DNA of 29,373 nucleotides from Azovibrio restrictus DSM 23866 (GTDB lineage Bacteria; Pseudomonadota; Gammaproteobacteria; Burkholderiales; Rhodocyclaceae): the NCBI RefSeq assembly GCF_000429665.1, contig NZ_AUCH01000027.1:1-29373 (forward strand). The letters are read 5' to 3'. Positions within the stretch are counted from its first letter, which is position 1. Each line of letters starts with the position of its first letter. Shown piece by piece: positions 13,026-21,897 of the stretch. A program made the translations under genes and the position numbers. The notes below the pieces were generated by a model, which saw nothing but the letters and a program-made list of their open reading frames with translations, searched no databases and was not told the DNA's origin.

Positions 13026-14771
13026 ATGGCGGAAAAAAAGTACAACGATTTGCAGTTGGCCATCCTGGCCCAGAAACCGGTTTTCATCAGGGCCTTGGTG
13101 TTTACCTTCATCATCAGTCTGCTGATGCTCGCGCCTTCCATTTACATGCTGGAGGTCTACGATCGGGTGGTGAATAGCCGTAACTGGGTGACGCTGCTGA
13201 TGCTGACCCTGGTGGTCATCCTGGCCTACGGGGTAATGGAGTCTCTGGATTGGGCCCGCTCCCGGATGTTGTGGGATGCGGGGGTGGATTTCGAGCGTCG
13301 CCTGGGGGGGACGGCCTTCAAGACGGTGTTTGAGTCCTGCGTGCGGCGCCTGCCCGCCGTCAGTATTCAGCCCTTGCAGGATGTGCGCATCCTGCGGGAT
13401 TTTCACAGCAGCGGCTCCCTGACCGGAATGATGGATGCTCCGGCTGCTCTGGTGTTTCTGGTAGCCCTGTTTTTCATCCACCCCCTGCTTGGGGTGATGT
13501 CCATCGTGTCGGCCCTGATTCAGGCCCTGATCGGGTACATGACGGAAAAAGGTACCCGCAGGCACCTTTCTGATGCCAACGGGGCTTCCATTTCCGCCTA
13601 CAACTATGCCGTGGATGGCTTGCGCAATGCTCAGGTGATCAAGGGCATGGGCATGTTGAGCGGGGTTCATGCCCGTTGGCTGCAGCGCCAGAACCGGATG
13701 CTTGCCAGTCAGGCGGTGGCATCGGACAAGGCCGGAGGCTATGCCGCCCTGGCCAAGATGGTGCAGATGAGCGCAGGTTCCCTGATGTTGGGCGCGGGGT
13801 GCTGGCTGCTGGTGGAGGGGCTGTTTACCGGCAGTTCGGGTTTGCTGATCATCGCTTCCATCTTTGGCGGCCGGGTTCTGGCGCCCATCGTTCAGGTGAT
13901 CGGCAGCTGGAAAGTTGTGGTAGGCGCCCGCGATGCCTATGCCCGGCTTGATTCCCTGTTGAATGATATCTCGTTGCGTCAGCCGGGCATGCCCTTGCCG
14001 CCGCCCCAGGGGCACTTGTCCGTGGAGGGCGTGGTGGCTGCAGCTCCCGGATCCAACCTGGCGGTGCTCAAGGGCCTGACTTTCCAAGTACCTGCCGGCA
14101 AGACTCTGGCCATCGTGGGGCCGTCGGCTTCCGGTAAGTCCACCCTGGCTCAGGTCATGGTGGGGGTCTGGCCTGCCGCCAATGGCAAGGTGCGCCTGGA
14201 TGGGGTGGATATTCATCCCTGGAACAAGATGGAACTGGGACCTTATGTCGGTTATCTGCCCCAGGATGTGGAGTTGTTCGAGGGAACCGTGGCGGAAAAC
14301 ATTGCCCGCTTCCAGGTGGACGACATGGGCCGGGTCGAGGAGGTGGCCAGATTGGTGGGTTTGCACGAAACCATCTTGGCTTTGCCCCGGGGGTATGAGA
14401 CGGATATCGGTGAGGAAGGCTGTGTGCTTTCCGGCGGGCAGCGGCAACGGGTGGGGTTGGCCCGGGCCTTGTACGGCAATCCCCGTTTCGTGGTTCTGGA
14501 TGAGCCCAATTCCAGCCTGGACGAGCAGGGGGAGCAGGCGCTGCTGGATACCCTGCAGTTGCTGAAGTCCCGCGGGGTGACCGTGGTGGTGGTGACGCAC
14601 CGGACTAATGCGTTGCAGGTGGCGGACTTGATGCTGGTGTTGTTCGAGGGGCAGATCCGCTTCTTTGGTCCCCGGGATGAGGTGCTGATGGCTTTGCAGC
14701 GGGCCAGTGCCCAGGCGTCTACCGGCGGAAGCCCTGCTCCGGGCGGGGCGTCCCGGGCCCTGCCTGCCTGA
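13026..14771 (+). CDS. Type I secretion ABC transporter, PrtD-like (first of two)
   Basis: A 581-aa inner-membrane exporter subunit: permease fused to ATPase, without the N-terminal peptidase-like domain of HlyB, as in PrtD/AprD (about 570-590 aa). The membrane domain covers about residues 1-310, with helices such as VFTFIISLLMLAPSIYMLEV. The ATPase has Walker A GPSASGKST (about 365), signature LSGGQRQRVGLARAL (about 468), Walker B FVVLDEPNSSLDE (about 488) and the H-loop VVTHRTN, all intact. The ATG at 13026 is preferred over an upstream in-frame start that would overlap the TnpB-like gene. It powers transfer of unfolded C-terminally tagged substrates through the HlyD- and TolC-type partners encoded downstream. 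Likely cargo: the DUF4214/RTX proteins in this window. Confidence 0.92.
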   Translation: MAEKKYNDLQLAILAQKPVFIRALVFTFIISLLMLAPSIYMLEVYDRVVNSRNWVTLLMLTLVVILAYGVMESLDWARSRMLWDAGVDFERRLGGTAFKTVFESCVRRLPAVSIQPLQDVRILRDFHSSGSLTGMMDAPAALVFLVALFFIHPLLGVMSIVSALIQALIGYMTEKGTRRHLSDANGASISAYNYAVDGLRNAQVIKGMGMLSGVHARWLQRQNRMLASQAVASDKAGGYAALAKMVQMSAGSLMLGAGCWLLVEGLFTGSSGLLIIASIFGGRVLAPIVQVIGSWKVVVGARDAYARLDSLLNDISLRQPGMPLPPPQGHLSVEGVVAAAPGSNLAVLKGLTFQVPAGKTLAIVGPSASGKSTLAQVMVGVWPAANGKVRLDGVDIHPWNKMELGPYVGYLPQDVELFEGTVAENIARFQVDDMGRVEEVARLVGLHETILALPRGYETDIGEEGCVLSGGQRQRVGLARALYGNPRFVVLDEPNSSLDEQGEQALLDTLQLLKSRGVTVVVVTHRTNALQVADLMLVLFEGQIRFFGPRDEVLMALQRASAQASTGGSPAPGGASRALPA

Positions 14772-14804
14772 TGGCAGCTTGTTAATCGAAGTATTCGAGG
14801 GTTT

Positions 14805-16547
14805 ATGAAAACTCCCCAGTTTTTTCAGCGTAGTGAATTGTCCCGGACGCTCTGGTTGTTCCGGCGGGAATTCCTGGTAGCAGCCATTTTCACCGCTGTG
14901 GTGAATGTGCTGATGCTCACCCCCACTCTTTACATGCTGCAGGTCTTTGACCGGGTGATGCTCAGTCAGAGCGTTGTCACCTTGGTGGTGCTGACCTTGA
15001 TCATGCTGTTCTTCTTCGGGGTGATGGCCTTCTCGGAGTGGGTGCGTTCCCGTCTTCTGGTCCGGACCGGGGTGAAGCTTGATTGCATGCTGAGTTCCCG
15101 GATTTTTGCGGCTACCTTTGAATCCCATCTGGGCCAGACCCGGGGCAGCAATCCGGCCCAGGCTTTCAACGATCTTGCCACCTTGCGCCAGTTTATGACT
15201 GGGAACGGCTTTTTCGCCTTCATGGATGCGCCCTGGTCTCCCCTGTACATCGGCGTGTTGTTCCTGTTGCATCCCTTCCTGGGTTGGGTCTCGATCCTGT
15301 TTGCGGTGTTCATCATCGCCATGGCCTATGTTCTGGGGCGGGGGGTGCAGAAGCCTCTGGAGGAATCTTCCCGCAAGGCTTTGCAGGCCAATGAGTTCGT
15401 TCGGGGAAAGCTGCGCAGTGCGGATGTGATCGAGTCCATGGGGATGATGGAGCGCTTGCGGCTCCAGTGGTGGCGGCAGGTGGAGGATTATTTCCGCCAT
15501 GACAGGGATGCCAGCGGTGTGGCTGGCAGGGCCCAGTATCTGACCAAGTTTTTCCGCTACGTACAGCAATCCCTGACGCTGGCGGCAGGTGCCATTCTGG
15601 TGATCCGCGGGGATCTGACGCCGGCAGCCATGATCGCTGCCAACTTTCTGATGGGGCGGGCCACCCAACCTCTGGATGCACTCGTTTCCAACTGGCGCTC
15701 CGCCCTTTCGGCCCGGGATGCCTTCCTGCGCCTGGAAGCCCTGCTGGAAGGCTTTCCCCCGGGAGAACGGAGTTCCCATACGGCCAAGCCCATCGGTCAT
15801 TTGCGGGTCCAGGAGTTGCAGGCCCTGGCCGAGGGGCGGGAGGAACCCATCCTGAAGGGGGTGACAGTGGATTTTCCCCTGGGAGCGGTGATCGGCATCA
15901 TCGGCCCTTCCGGTTCCGGGAAGTCTACCTTTGCCCGTTGCCTGTTGGGCATCTGGCCCCAGGTGAAGGGGCGGGTGGAGCTTGATGGGGAACTTCTGGA
16001 TAACTGGGATCGTGAAGACCTGGGAAGGCATGTGGGTTATCTACCCCAGGATGTGGAGCTATTTGAGGGCTCCATCGCCGAGAACATCGCCCGCTTTGGC
16101 AAGCTGGACTCGCAGCTGGTGATCGAAGCCTGCAAACGCGCTGGGGTGCACGACATGATCCTGCGTCTGCCCAAGGGTTATGACACACCCATGGGGCGTG
16201 GGGGCGGTTATCTCTCCGGTGGCCAGCGTCAGCGTATCGGCCTAGCCCGGGCTCTTTATGGTGATCCTCAAGTGGTGGTGCTGGATGAACCCAATGCCAA
16301 CCTGGACGAGGCTGGTGAGCTGGCGCTCATGCGGGCTGTGGACGATATGCGGGCCAGGGGCAGGAGCGTGTTTCTGATCACTCATCGGAAGAATGTGGTC
16401 GGACTGACGGATTTCCTCATGGTGTTGCGCAATGGCACCCTGCTTTGTTTTGGTCCCCGTCAGGAGGTGATGGATACCTTGCAGGCTGCTTCCTCTGCGG
16501 CTCCTGCATCTCCTCCTGATGCCTCGGCCTTGCCTGCCGCCGGCTGA
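14805..16547 (+). CDS. Type I secretion ABC transporter, PrtD-like (second of two)
   Basis: A 580-aa paralogue of the preceding exporter, 33 bp downstream. The membrane domain (about residues 1-320) has VNVLMLTPTLYMLQVFDRVM and FMDAPWSPLYIGVLFLLHPF, which are very characteristic of PrtD-type T1SS permeases. The ATPase has Walker A GPSGSGKST (about 367), signature LSGGQRQRIGLARAL (about 468), Walker B VVVLDEPNANLDE (about 489) and H-loop LITHRKN. Both catalytic sites of the pair look functional. The two could form a heterodimer, or two homodimers sharing one adaptor and outer-membrane protein but serving different substrates. This one is the closer match to canonical PrtD. It ends in an Ala/Pro/Ser-rich tail, as does the first. 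Confidence 0.92.
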   Translation: MKTPQFFQRSELSRTLWLFRREFLVAAIFTAVVNVLMLTPTLYMLQVFDRVMLSQSVVTLVVLTLIMLFFFGVMAFSEWVRSRLLVRTGVKLDCMLSSRIFAATFESHLGQTRGSNPAQAFNDLATLRQFMTGNGFFAFMDAPWSPLYIGVLFLLHPFLGWVSILFAVFIIAMAYVLGRGVQKPLEESSRKALQANEFVRGKLRSADVIESMGMMERLRLQWWRQVEDYFRHDRDASGVAGRAQYLTKFFRYVQQSLTLAAGAILVIRGDLTPAAMIAANFLMGRATQPLDALVSNWRSALSARDAFLRLEALLEGFPPGERSSHTAKPIGHLRVQELQALAEGREEPILKGVTVDFPLGAVIGIIGPSGSGKSTFARCLLGIWPQVKGRVELDGELLDNWDREDLGRHVGYLPQDVELFEGSIAENIARFGKLDSQLVIEACKRAGVHDMILRLPKGYDTPMGRGGGYLSGGQRQRIGLARALYGDPQVVVLDEPNANLDEAGELALMRAVDDMRARGRSVFLITHRKNVVGLTDFLMVLRNGTLLCFGPRQEVMDTLQAASSAAPASPPDASALPAAG

Positions 16548-16591
16548 GTGCGCCAGGCCATCCCTTTATTTTGGTTTTTCCCGGAATTGTC

Positions 16592-17986
16592 ATGAATATT
16601 CGAAAACTGCTTGATTTCAGGTCGCCCAGTACTGCCCTGTCCAATGAACCGGTCAATCCGGAAAAGGATGGCTTGCCGACTATGCCGGATCAGGAGAGCC
16701 TGCCCACGGATACTTCCTCTCCCATGCGCTTTGGCCTGTGGGTCCTGGGGCTTGGGTTTGGCGGCTTTCTGCTCTGGGCTGCTTTCGCTCCCCTGGACGA
16801 AGGGGTGCCGACTGTGGGTACGGTGGCCATTGAGACCAAGAGCAAGGCTGTGCAGCACCTGACTGGCGGCATCATCAAGGTGGCCCACGTCAAGGAAGGG
16901 CAGTTCGTCAAGGCCGGCGATCCTTTGCTGGAGCTGGATTCCGCTACCACCCTGGCAAATCTGGAATCCATCCGGCAGCATTATTTTTCCCTGCGGGCCA
17001 CGGAGGGCCGTCTGGAGGCGGAGCAGGGCAACGCCAAGGAAGTTGCTTTCCACAAGGATCTGCTCGATCTTCAGGAAGATCCCCTCGTCCAGCAGGTGAT
17101 GAGCAACCAGCGCAGCCTGTTCATGGCTAGGCGTATGGCCCTGCAGGCGGAGCTGGACGCTATGGAAGAATCCATGCGCGGTTATGAAGCGTCGGTGCGG
17201 GGTTATCAGGGCATGCTGGAAGGCCGCAAGGCCCAGTTGGCCCTGATGCAGGAGGAGTTGAAGGGGCTGCGGGAGCTGGTGGCCGAGGGCTATGCTCCCC
17301 GCAACAATCTGCTGGCACTGGAGCGCAATGCCGCCGAAACCAGTGGCTCGATCGCGGAAATCATGGGAAATCTGGAACGTTCGCGCCGGGCAATTACCGA
17401 GCTCAAGCTGCGCTATCTGCAGCGGCAGCAGGATTACCGCAAGGAGGTGGATGGACAGCTGGCCGATGTGCGTAGTCAGGTCCAGGCTGATGCGGAAAAG
17501 TATGTGGCGGCTCGAAATGACCTGGAGCGTACGGTTATCCGCGCTCCTGCCGAGGGGCAGGTTGTGGGACTGGTGGCCCAGACGGTCGGCGGCGTGATTG
17601 GCCCGGGGCAGAAGATCATGGATATCGTGCCCCAGAATGAGTTCCTGCTGCTGGAAACCAGGGTGCCCCCCCATCTCATCGACCGGGTTGTTCCCGGCGA
17701 GGAGGCGGATGTGCGCTTCTCTGGTTTTGCCCACACGCCTCAACTGGTGCTGCCTGGCAAGGTGGAATCCGTTTCCAGGGATCTGCTCACGGACCAGCAT
17801 ACCGGGGCGACCTACTATCTGGCCCGGGTTTCCATCACTCCCGAGGGGATGAAGATGCTGGGTAGCCGCCAGATGCAGGCGGGTATGCCGGTGGAGGTGG
17901 TCGTGGTGACGGGCGAACGTTCCATGTTGATGTATCTGCTGCGCCCCCTGCTGAGCCGAATCGCTGTGTCCATGAAGGAGGAGTGA
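16592..17986 (+). CDS. HlyD-family periplasmic adaptor of type I secretion
   Basis: A 464-aa membrane-fusion protein that links the ABC exporter to the outer-membrane channel. A cytoplasmic N-terminus of about 46 residues is followed by one membrane helix (47-67, FGLWVLGLGFGGFLLWAAFA). A lipoyl-like half comes next (AVQHLTGGIIKVAHVKEGQF), then a long alpha-hairpin coiled coil (about 130-300), the second lipoyl half (VIRAPAEGQVVGLVAQTVGG) and a beta-barrel end. Length and order fit PrtE/AprE. The ATG at 16592 is preferred to a TTG 21 bp upstream; the ribosome site is weak (GGAA). One base separates its stop from the TolC-type gene, implying coupled translation. Confidence 0.93.
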   Translation: MNIRKLLDFRSPSTALSNEPVNPEKDGLPTMPDQESLPTDTSSPMRFGLWVLGLGFGGFLLWAAFAPLDEGVPTVGTVAIETKSKAVQHLTGGIIKVAHVKEGQFVKAGDPLLELDSATTLANLESIRQHYFSLRATEGRLEAEQGNAKEVAFHKDLLDLQEDPLVQQVMSNQRSLFMARRMALQAELDAMEESMRGYEASVRGYQGMLEGRKAQLALMQEELKGLRELVAEGYAPRNNLLALERNAAETSGSIAEIMGNLERSRRAITELKLRYLQRQQDYRKEVDGQLADVRSQVQADAEKYVAARNDLERTVIRAPAEGQVVGLVAQTVGGVIGPGQKIMDIVPQNEFLLLETRVPPHLIDRVVPGEEADVRFSGFAHTPQLVLPGKVESVSRDLLTDQHTGATYYLARVSITPEGMKMLGSRQMQAGMPVEVVVVTGERSMLMYLLRPLLSRIAVSMKEE

Positions 17987-17987
17987 G

Positions 17988-19334
17988 ATGGGGGCTTGCA
18001 CGATGCGGGGCAGACTCCTGCCCATATTGCTGGCCGGGCTGCTGTCGCAGCCGGTCTGGGCTGATGACCTCCTGAGCCTGTATCGGGATGCAAGGGTATC
18101 GGATGCCACCTATCTGGCAGCGAAGGCGGATTCGGATGCCATGCGCGAGGCTCTGCCCCAGGCCAGGGGGCAGTTGCTCCCCAATATTTCCATCAATGGG
18201 GTGAAGAGCAAGAACACGACGGACCAGACCAGCCAGACCATCGTCGGGCCGCGGACCGTGACCTATGACTACGACAGTCATAATTATTCCCTTGTGCTCA
18301 AGCAGCCCCTGTTTCGGCCCTATAACTTCGCCCTTTATGCTCAGTCCCTGGATCAGGTGGATAGTGCCGATGCGAATCAGGATCAGGCCGGGCAGGAACT
18401 GGCCATGCGCCTCGTGGCGGCCTATTTCGATGTGCTGCTGGCGCGGGCCGATCTGGAAGTGAATGAGGCTCAGCAGAAGGCCTTTGAAACTCAGCTGTCC
18501 TCTGCCGAGAAGTCCTTCCGGGCGGGGGTGGGGACCCGTACCGATGTGGATGAGGCACGCTCTAGCCTGGATTCCGCCCGGGCTCAGGCTATTGAGCTGA
18601 AGTACACGCTGGAATACAAGCTGGATGCCTTGCAGGTGCTGGTGAACCGGCCTCTGACGCCTCTGGCCACGTTGAATCCGGAGCGGGTGCAGTTGCAGCC
18701 GCCGGAGCCAAACAACCTGGAGGAGTGGGTCAAGGTGGCCGAATCCTTGAGCCCCAAGCTGAAGGCGCTGCAGTCCAGTGTGTCTGCGGCGGAGAAGGAA
18801 GTCTGGAAAGCCCGCTCCGGACATCTGCCTACGGTGGATCTGGTGGCTCAGCGTAGCAAGAGCGAAAGCGAGAACAACACCAGCATCGGTACTTCCTACG
18901 ATACGAGCATGATCGGCGTGCAGGTCAGCATTCCCGTTTTTTCCGGTGGGCATACCAATTCCGTGGTGCGCCAGGCTCAGGCCAGCCTGGAAAAACAGCG
19001 GCAGCAGTTGGAGGCTGCCCGGCGGGAAGTGCGGCTGATGGTGCGTAAGCAGTTCGATGCAGCTTCCCAGGGGGTGCATTGGGTGCGTGCTTATGAGCTG
19101 GCCCTGAAGTCCGCCGAACAGACGTTGCTTTCCACGCGTAAGGGGTTTCAGGCGGGTACCCGAAATAACCTGGACATCCTCAATGCAGAGCAGGCCGTGG
19201 CCAATGCACGTCGTGATTTGCACCGGGGGCGTTACCAGTACGTGGTTGCCCGCTTGAATCTTCTGGGCCTAGTGGGCCGACTCGATGATCAGGAAATGCG
19301 GCACTTCAATGCCTGGCTGGAAAGCCGGCCTTAA
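17988..19334 (+). CDS. TolC-family outer-membrane factor of type I secretion
   Basis: A 448-aa outer-membrane channel protein. The N-terminal signal peptide (LLPILLAGLLSQPVWA) is cleaved near Ala-Asp-Asp at about residue 25. The mature part shows the two TolC-type repeats: DLLSLYRDARVSDATYLAAK, the QARGQLLPNISINGV beta-strand, and long helices; in the second half SGHLPTVDLVAQRS and NNLDILNAEQAVANARRDL. AAGGAGG precedes the ATG at good distance. A second ATG 15 bp further (18003) would also leave a working signal peptide. It completes the tripartite exporter with the three genes upstream. It sits inside the operon, unlike the shared housekeeping TolC of enterobacteria, which suggests a dedicated channel. 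Confidence 0.93.
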   Translation: MGACTMRGRLLPILLAGLLSQPVWADDLLSLYRDARVSDATYLAAKADSDAMREALPQARGQLLPNISINGVKSKNTTDQTSQTIVGPRTVTYDYDSHNYSLVLKQPLFRPYNFALYAQSLDQVDSADANQDQAGQELAMRLVAAYFDVLLARADLEVNEAQQKAFETQLSSAEKSFRAGVGTRTDVDEARSSLDSARAQAIELKYTLEYKLDALQVLVNRPLTPLATLNPERVQLQPPEPNNLEEWVKVAESLSPKLKALQSSVSAAEKEVWKARSGHLPTVDLVAQRSKSESENNTSIGTSYDTSMIGVQVSIPVFSGGHTNSVVRQAQASLEKQRQQLEAARREVRLMVRKQFDAASQGVHWVRAYELALKSAEQTLLSTRKGFQAGTRNNLDILNAEQAVANARRDLHRGRYQYVVARLNLLGLVGRLDDQEMRHFNAWLESRP

Positions 19335-19345
19335 GCCCTGGAGGA

Positions 19346-20785
19346 ATGAGCGTGAAGCTGGTATCCGTGGTTTTATGTGGCGGGTCGGGAACCCGTCTGT
19401 GGCCCCTGTCCCGGGAGCAGTATCCCAAACAGCTGCTCTCCCTGGTGGAGGATGCCTCCATGTTGCAGGCGACAGTGGCGCGATTGCAGGAACGGCAACT
19501 GCCGGAGGGGCTGGAGCTGCTGCCGCCCCTGGTGGTGGCCAACGAAGACTACCGGTTTCTGGTGGCAGAGCAGCTGCGCCAGATGGGTGCCGGGGATGCC
19601 CGCATCCTGCTTGAGCCTTGTGGGCGCAATACGGCTCCGGCCCTGACGGTGGCAGCATTGCTGGAGCGGGAGCAAGACCCCGTGATGGTGGTCATGCCGG
19701 CCGATCACGTCATTGGCAATATGGATTCCTTCCGGGCTGCCCTGGAAGTGGCCGTGGAACATGCCGCCCAGGGGCGGGTGGTCACTTTCGGGATTGTGCC
19801 TACGGCTCCGGAAACCGGGTTTGGTTACATCCGCAAGGGGATGCTTCGGGAGCGGGGCGCCCATGCCATCGAGGCTTTTGTGGAAAAACCGGATCAGGAT
19901 ACGGCAGCAGCTTACCTGGCTTCTGGGGATTACCTGTGGAACAGCGGTTTGTTCGTGGTACGGGCTTCAGTCTGGCTGCAGCAGCTGGGACGGCTACAGC
20001 CGGAAATGCTCAGTGCTTGCCAAGAGGCCCTGGAAGCCGGGGAGTTCGGTAGTGATTTCGTGCGTCTGGCCTCCGAGTCCTTTGCCGCCTGTCCTGCCGA
20101 TTCCATCGACTATGCGGTAATGGAGCATCTACCCCCGGATGTTGGCGTGGTTGTCCCCCTGGATGCACGCTGGTCCGATGTGGGCTCCTGGGGGGCCCTC
20201 TGGGAAATCAGCGACAAGGATGAGGCCGGTAACGTGCTGTTGGGAGATGCGCTTTCCTTTGGGAGCAGCGGCTGTTACGTTCGCTCCGGGCATCGTCTGG
20301 TGGCCTGTCTGGGCTTGCAGGACCTAGTGGTGGTGGAAACTGCCGATGCGGTGCTGGTGGCTCATAAGGAGCAGCTCCAGTCGGTCAAGGATGTGGTGAG
20401 TTACCTGAAGCGGGAAGGCCGCCCCGAATCTGCCGCGCACCGCAAGATATTCCGCCCCTGGGGCCACTATGACAGTATCGATTGCGGTAGCCGCTTTCAG
20501 GTCAAGCGGATTGTTGTAAACCCCGGGGCGTCCCTGTCCCTGCAGATGCATCATCACCGGGCCGAGCACTGGGTGGTGGTAAGGGGCACGGCGCGAGTGA
20601 CCACGGGGGACAAGTCCATCCTGTTGTCGGAGAACCAGTCTACCTACATTCCCCTTGGTGTCGTGCATCGGCTGACCAACCCGGGCCGGATACCCTTGGA
20701 AATGATCGAGGTCCAGTCTGGTTCTTACCTGGGTGAAGATGACATTGTTCGCTTCGACGATTCCTACGGACGGCACCAAGAATAG
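19346..20785 (+). CDS. manC: Mannose-1-phosphate guanylyltransferase / mannose-6-phosphate isomerase
   Basis: A 479-aa bifunctional enzyme (ManC/AlgA/CpsB type) making GDP-mannose from mannose-1-phosphate and GTP, with a second domain that interconverts fructose-6-phosphate and mannose-6-phosphate. The N-terminal pyrophosphorylase shows LCGGSGTRLWPLSR (10-23), KQLLSLV, PADHVI and FVEKP (about 177-181). The C-terminal cupin domain has QMHHHRAEHWVVVRGTARV with the metal-binding His residues and YIPLGVVHRLTNPG. Full length for the family. It lies 11 bp after the TolC-type gene and supplies gmd downstream. No phosphomannomutase (ManB/AlgC) is encoded in the window, so that step must come from elsewhere. 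Confidence 0.95.
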   Translation: MSVKLVSVVLCGGSGTRLWPLSREQYPKQLLSLVEDASMLQATVARLQERQLPEGLELLPPLVVANEDYRFLVAEQLRQMGAGDARILLEPCGRNTAPALTVAALLEREQDPVMVVMPADHVIGNMDSFRAALEVAVEHAAQGRVVTFGIVPTAPETGFGYIRKGMLRERGAHAIEAFVEKPDQDTAAAYLASGDYLWNSGLFVVRASVWLQQLGRLQPEMLSACQEALEAGEFGSDFVRLASESFAACPADSIDYAVMEHLPPDVGVVVPLDARWSDVGSWGALWEISDKDEAGNVLLGDALSFGSSGCYVRSGHRLVACLGLQDLVVVETADAVLVAHKEQLQSVKDVVSYLKREGRPESAAHRKIFRPWGHYDSIDCGSRFQVKRIVVNPGASLSLQMHHHRAEHWVVVRGTARVTTGDKSILLSENQSTYIPLGVVHRLTNPGRIPLEMIEVQSGSYLGEDDIVRFDDSYGRHQE

Positions 20786-20852
20786 ATCGATTTTGCTTAT
20801 CGGCGTCCTGCGGCGACTGTGACGCAGGGCACAAACTGTTGAAAGAGTACGC

Positions 20853-21887
20853 ATGAAGAAGGCGATAGTCACCGGTATCACCGGTCAGGATGGGGCCTAC
20901 CTGGCCGAATTGCTGCTGCAGAAGGGGTACCGGGTATTTGGTACTTACCGGCGCACCAGTTCTGTTAATTTCTGGCGCATCGAGGAGCTGGGAATTGCCG
21001 GCCATCCCCAGCTGGAGCTGGTGGAATATGATTTGACCGACCTGTCGGCCAGCATCCGTTTGTTACAGCAGACCGGGGCCGAGGAGGTATACAACCTGGC
21101 GGCCCAGAGTTTTGTGGGCGTTTCCTTTGAACAGCCGGTGACCACTGCGGAAATCACCGGTCTGGGGCCTCTGAATCTGTTGGAGGCCATCCGGATCGTC
21201 AATCCGAAAATCCGCTTCTATCAGGCTTCCACTTCCGAAATGTTCGGCAAGGTCCAGGCTATCCCCCAGGCCGAAGATACCCCTTTCTACCCCCGTAGTC
21301 CCTATGGTGTGGCCAAGCTCTATGCCCACTGGATGACGGTGAACTACCGGGAAAGCTACGGCATCTTTGCCTGCAGCGGCATTTTGTTCAATCACGAGTC
21401 GCCCCTGCGGGGCAAGGAGTTCGTGACGCGCAAAATCACCGACACGGTGGCGCGGATTGCCCTGGGTTCTGCCCAACTGCTGGAGCTTGGCAACCTGGAT
21501 GCCCGCCGTGACTGGGGTTTTGCCAAGGAATACGTGGAGGGCATGTGGCGCATGCTGCAGGCCGATGAGCCGGATACCTATGTGCTGGCAACCCAGCGTA
21601 CGGAAACCGTACGGGATTTCGTGACTATGGCCTTCAAGGCCGTGGGCACGGAGCTGGAATGGCGTGGCGAGGGAGAGGCTGAGGAAGGGGTATCCAAAAC
21701 CAGTGGTCAGGTGCTGGTGCAGGTCAATCCCCGCTTCTACCGGCCAGCCGAAGTGGATCTGCTGATCGGCAACCCGGACAAGGCCCGGCGTGCCCTGGGT
21801 TGGGAAGCAGGAACCAGCCTGGAGGCCCTGTGCGCGATGATGGTGGAGGCAGACCTGGCCCGTAACCGCAAGGGTTTCTCCTTCTGA
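20853..21887 (+). CDS. gmd: GDP-mannose 4,6-dehydratase
   Basis: A 344-aa short-chain dehydrogenase/reductase of the extended type. It converts GDP-D-mannose to GDP-4-keto-6-deoxy-D-mannose using bound NADP. The nucleotide-binding motif TGITGQDGAYLAELLL starts at residue 7. The substrate and catalytic region includes NLAAQSFVGVSFEQP, QASTSEMFGK and YGVAK with Tyr151 and Lys155. GILFNHESPLRGKEFVTRKI and DARRDWGFAKEYVEGMW are hallmarks of Gmd. The length matches the family. The 67-bp gap before it is the largest in the operon. Its product is the direct substrate of Rmd, encoded 10 bp downstream. Confidence 0.96.
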   Translation: MKKAIVTGITGQDGAYLAELLLQKGYRVFGTYRRTSSVNFWRIEELGIAGHPQLELVEYDLTDLSASIRLLQQTGAEEVYNLAAQSFVGVSFEQPVTTAEITGLGPLNLLEAIRIVNPKIRFYQASTSEMFGKVQAIPQAEDTPFYPRSPYGVAKLYAHWMTVNYRESYGIFACSGILFNHESPLRGKEFVTRKITDTVARIALGSAQLLELGNLDARRDWGFAKEYVEGMWRMLQADEPDTYVLATQRTETVRDFVTMAFKAVGTELEWRGEGEAEEGVSKTSGQVLVQVNPRFYRPAEVDLLIGNPDKARRALGWEAGTSLEALCAMMVEADLARNRKGFSF

Positions 21888-21897
21888 GGGGGGCGGT

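Noticed and set aside
13020..16031. A ~1000-codon open frame antisense to the two ABC exporter genes
   Set aside because: The sense strand encodes complete ABC transporters with every motif. The antisense product has shadow composition (His, Gln, Pro, Gly) and crosses two real genes.
20818..20833. A second CRP-like site (TGTGA-N6-GCACA) before gmd
   Set aside because: It ends only 19 bp before the gmd ATG, which leaves no room for a promoter downstream of it, and it lies inside an apparent operon. Probably chance, though a repressor-type role is not excluded.
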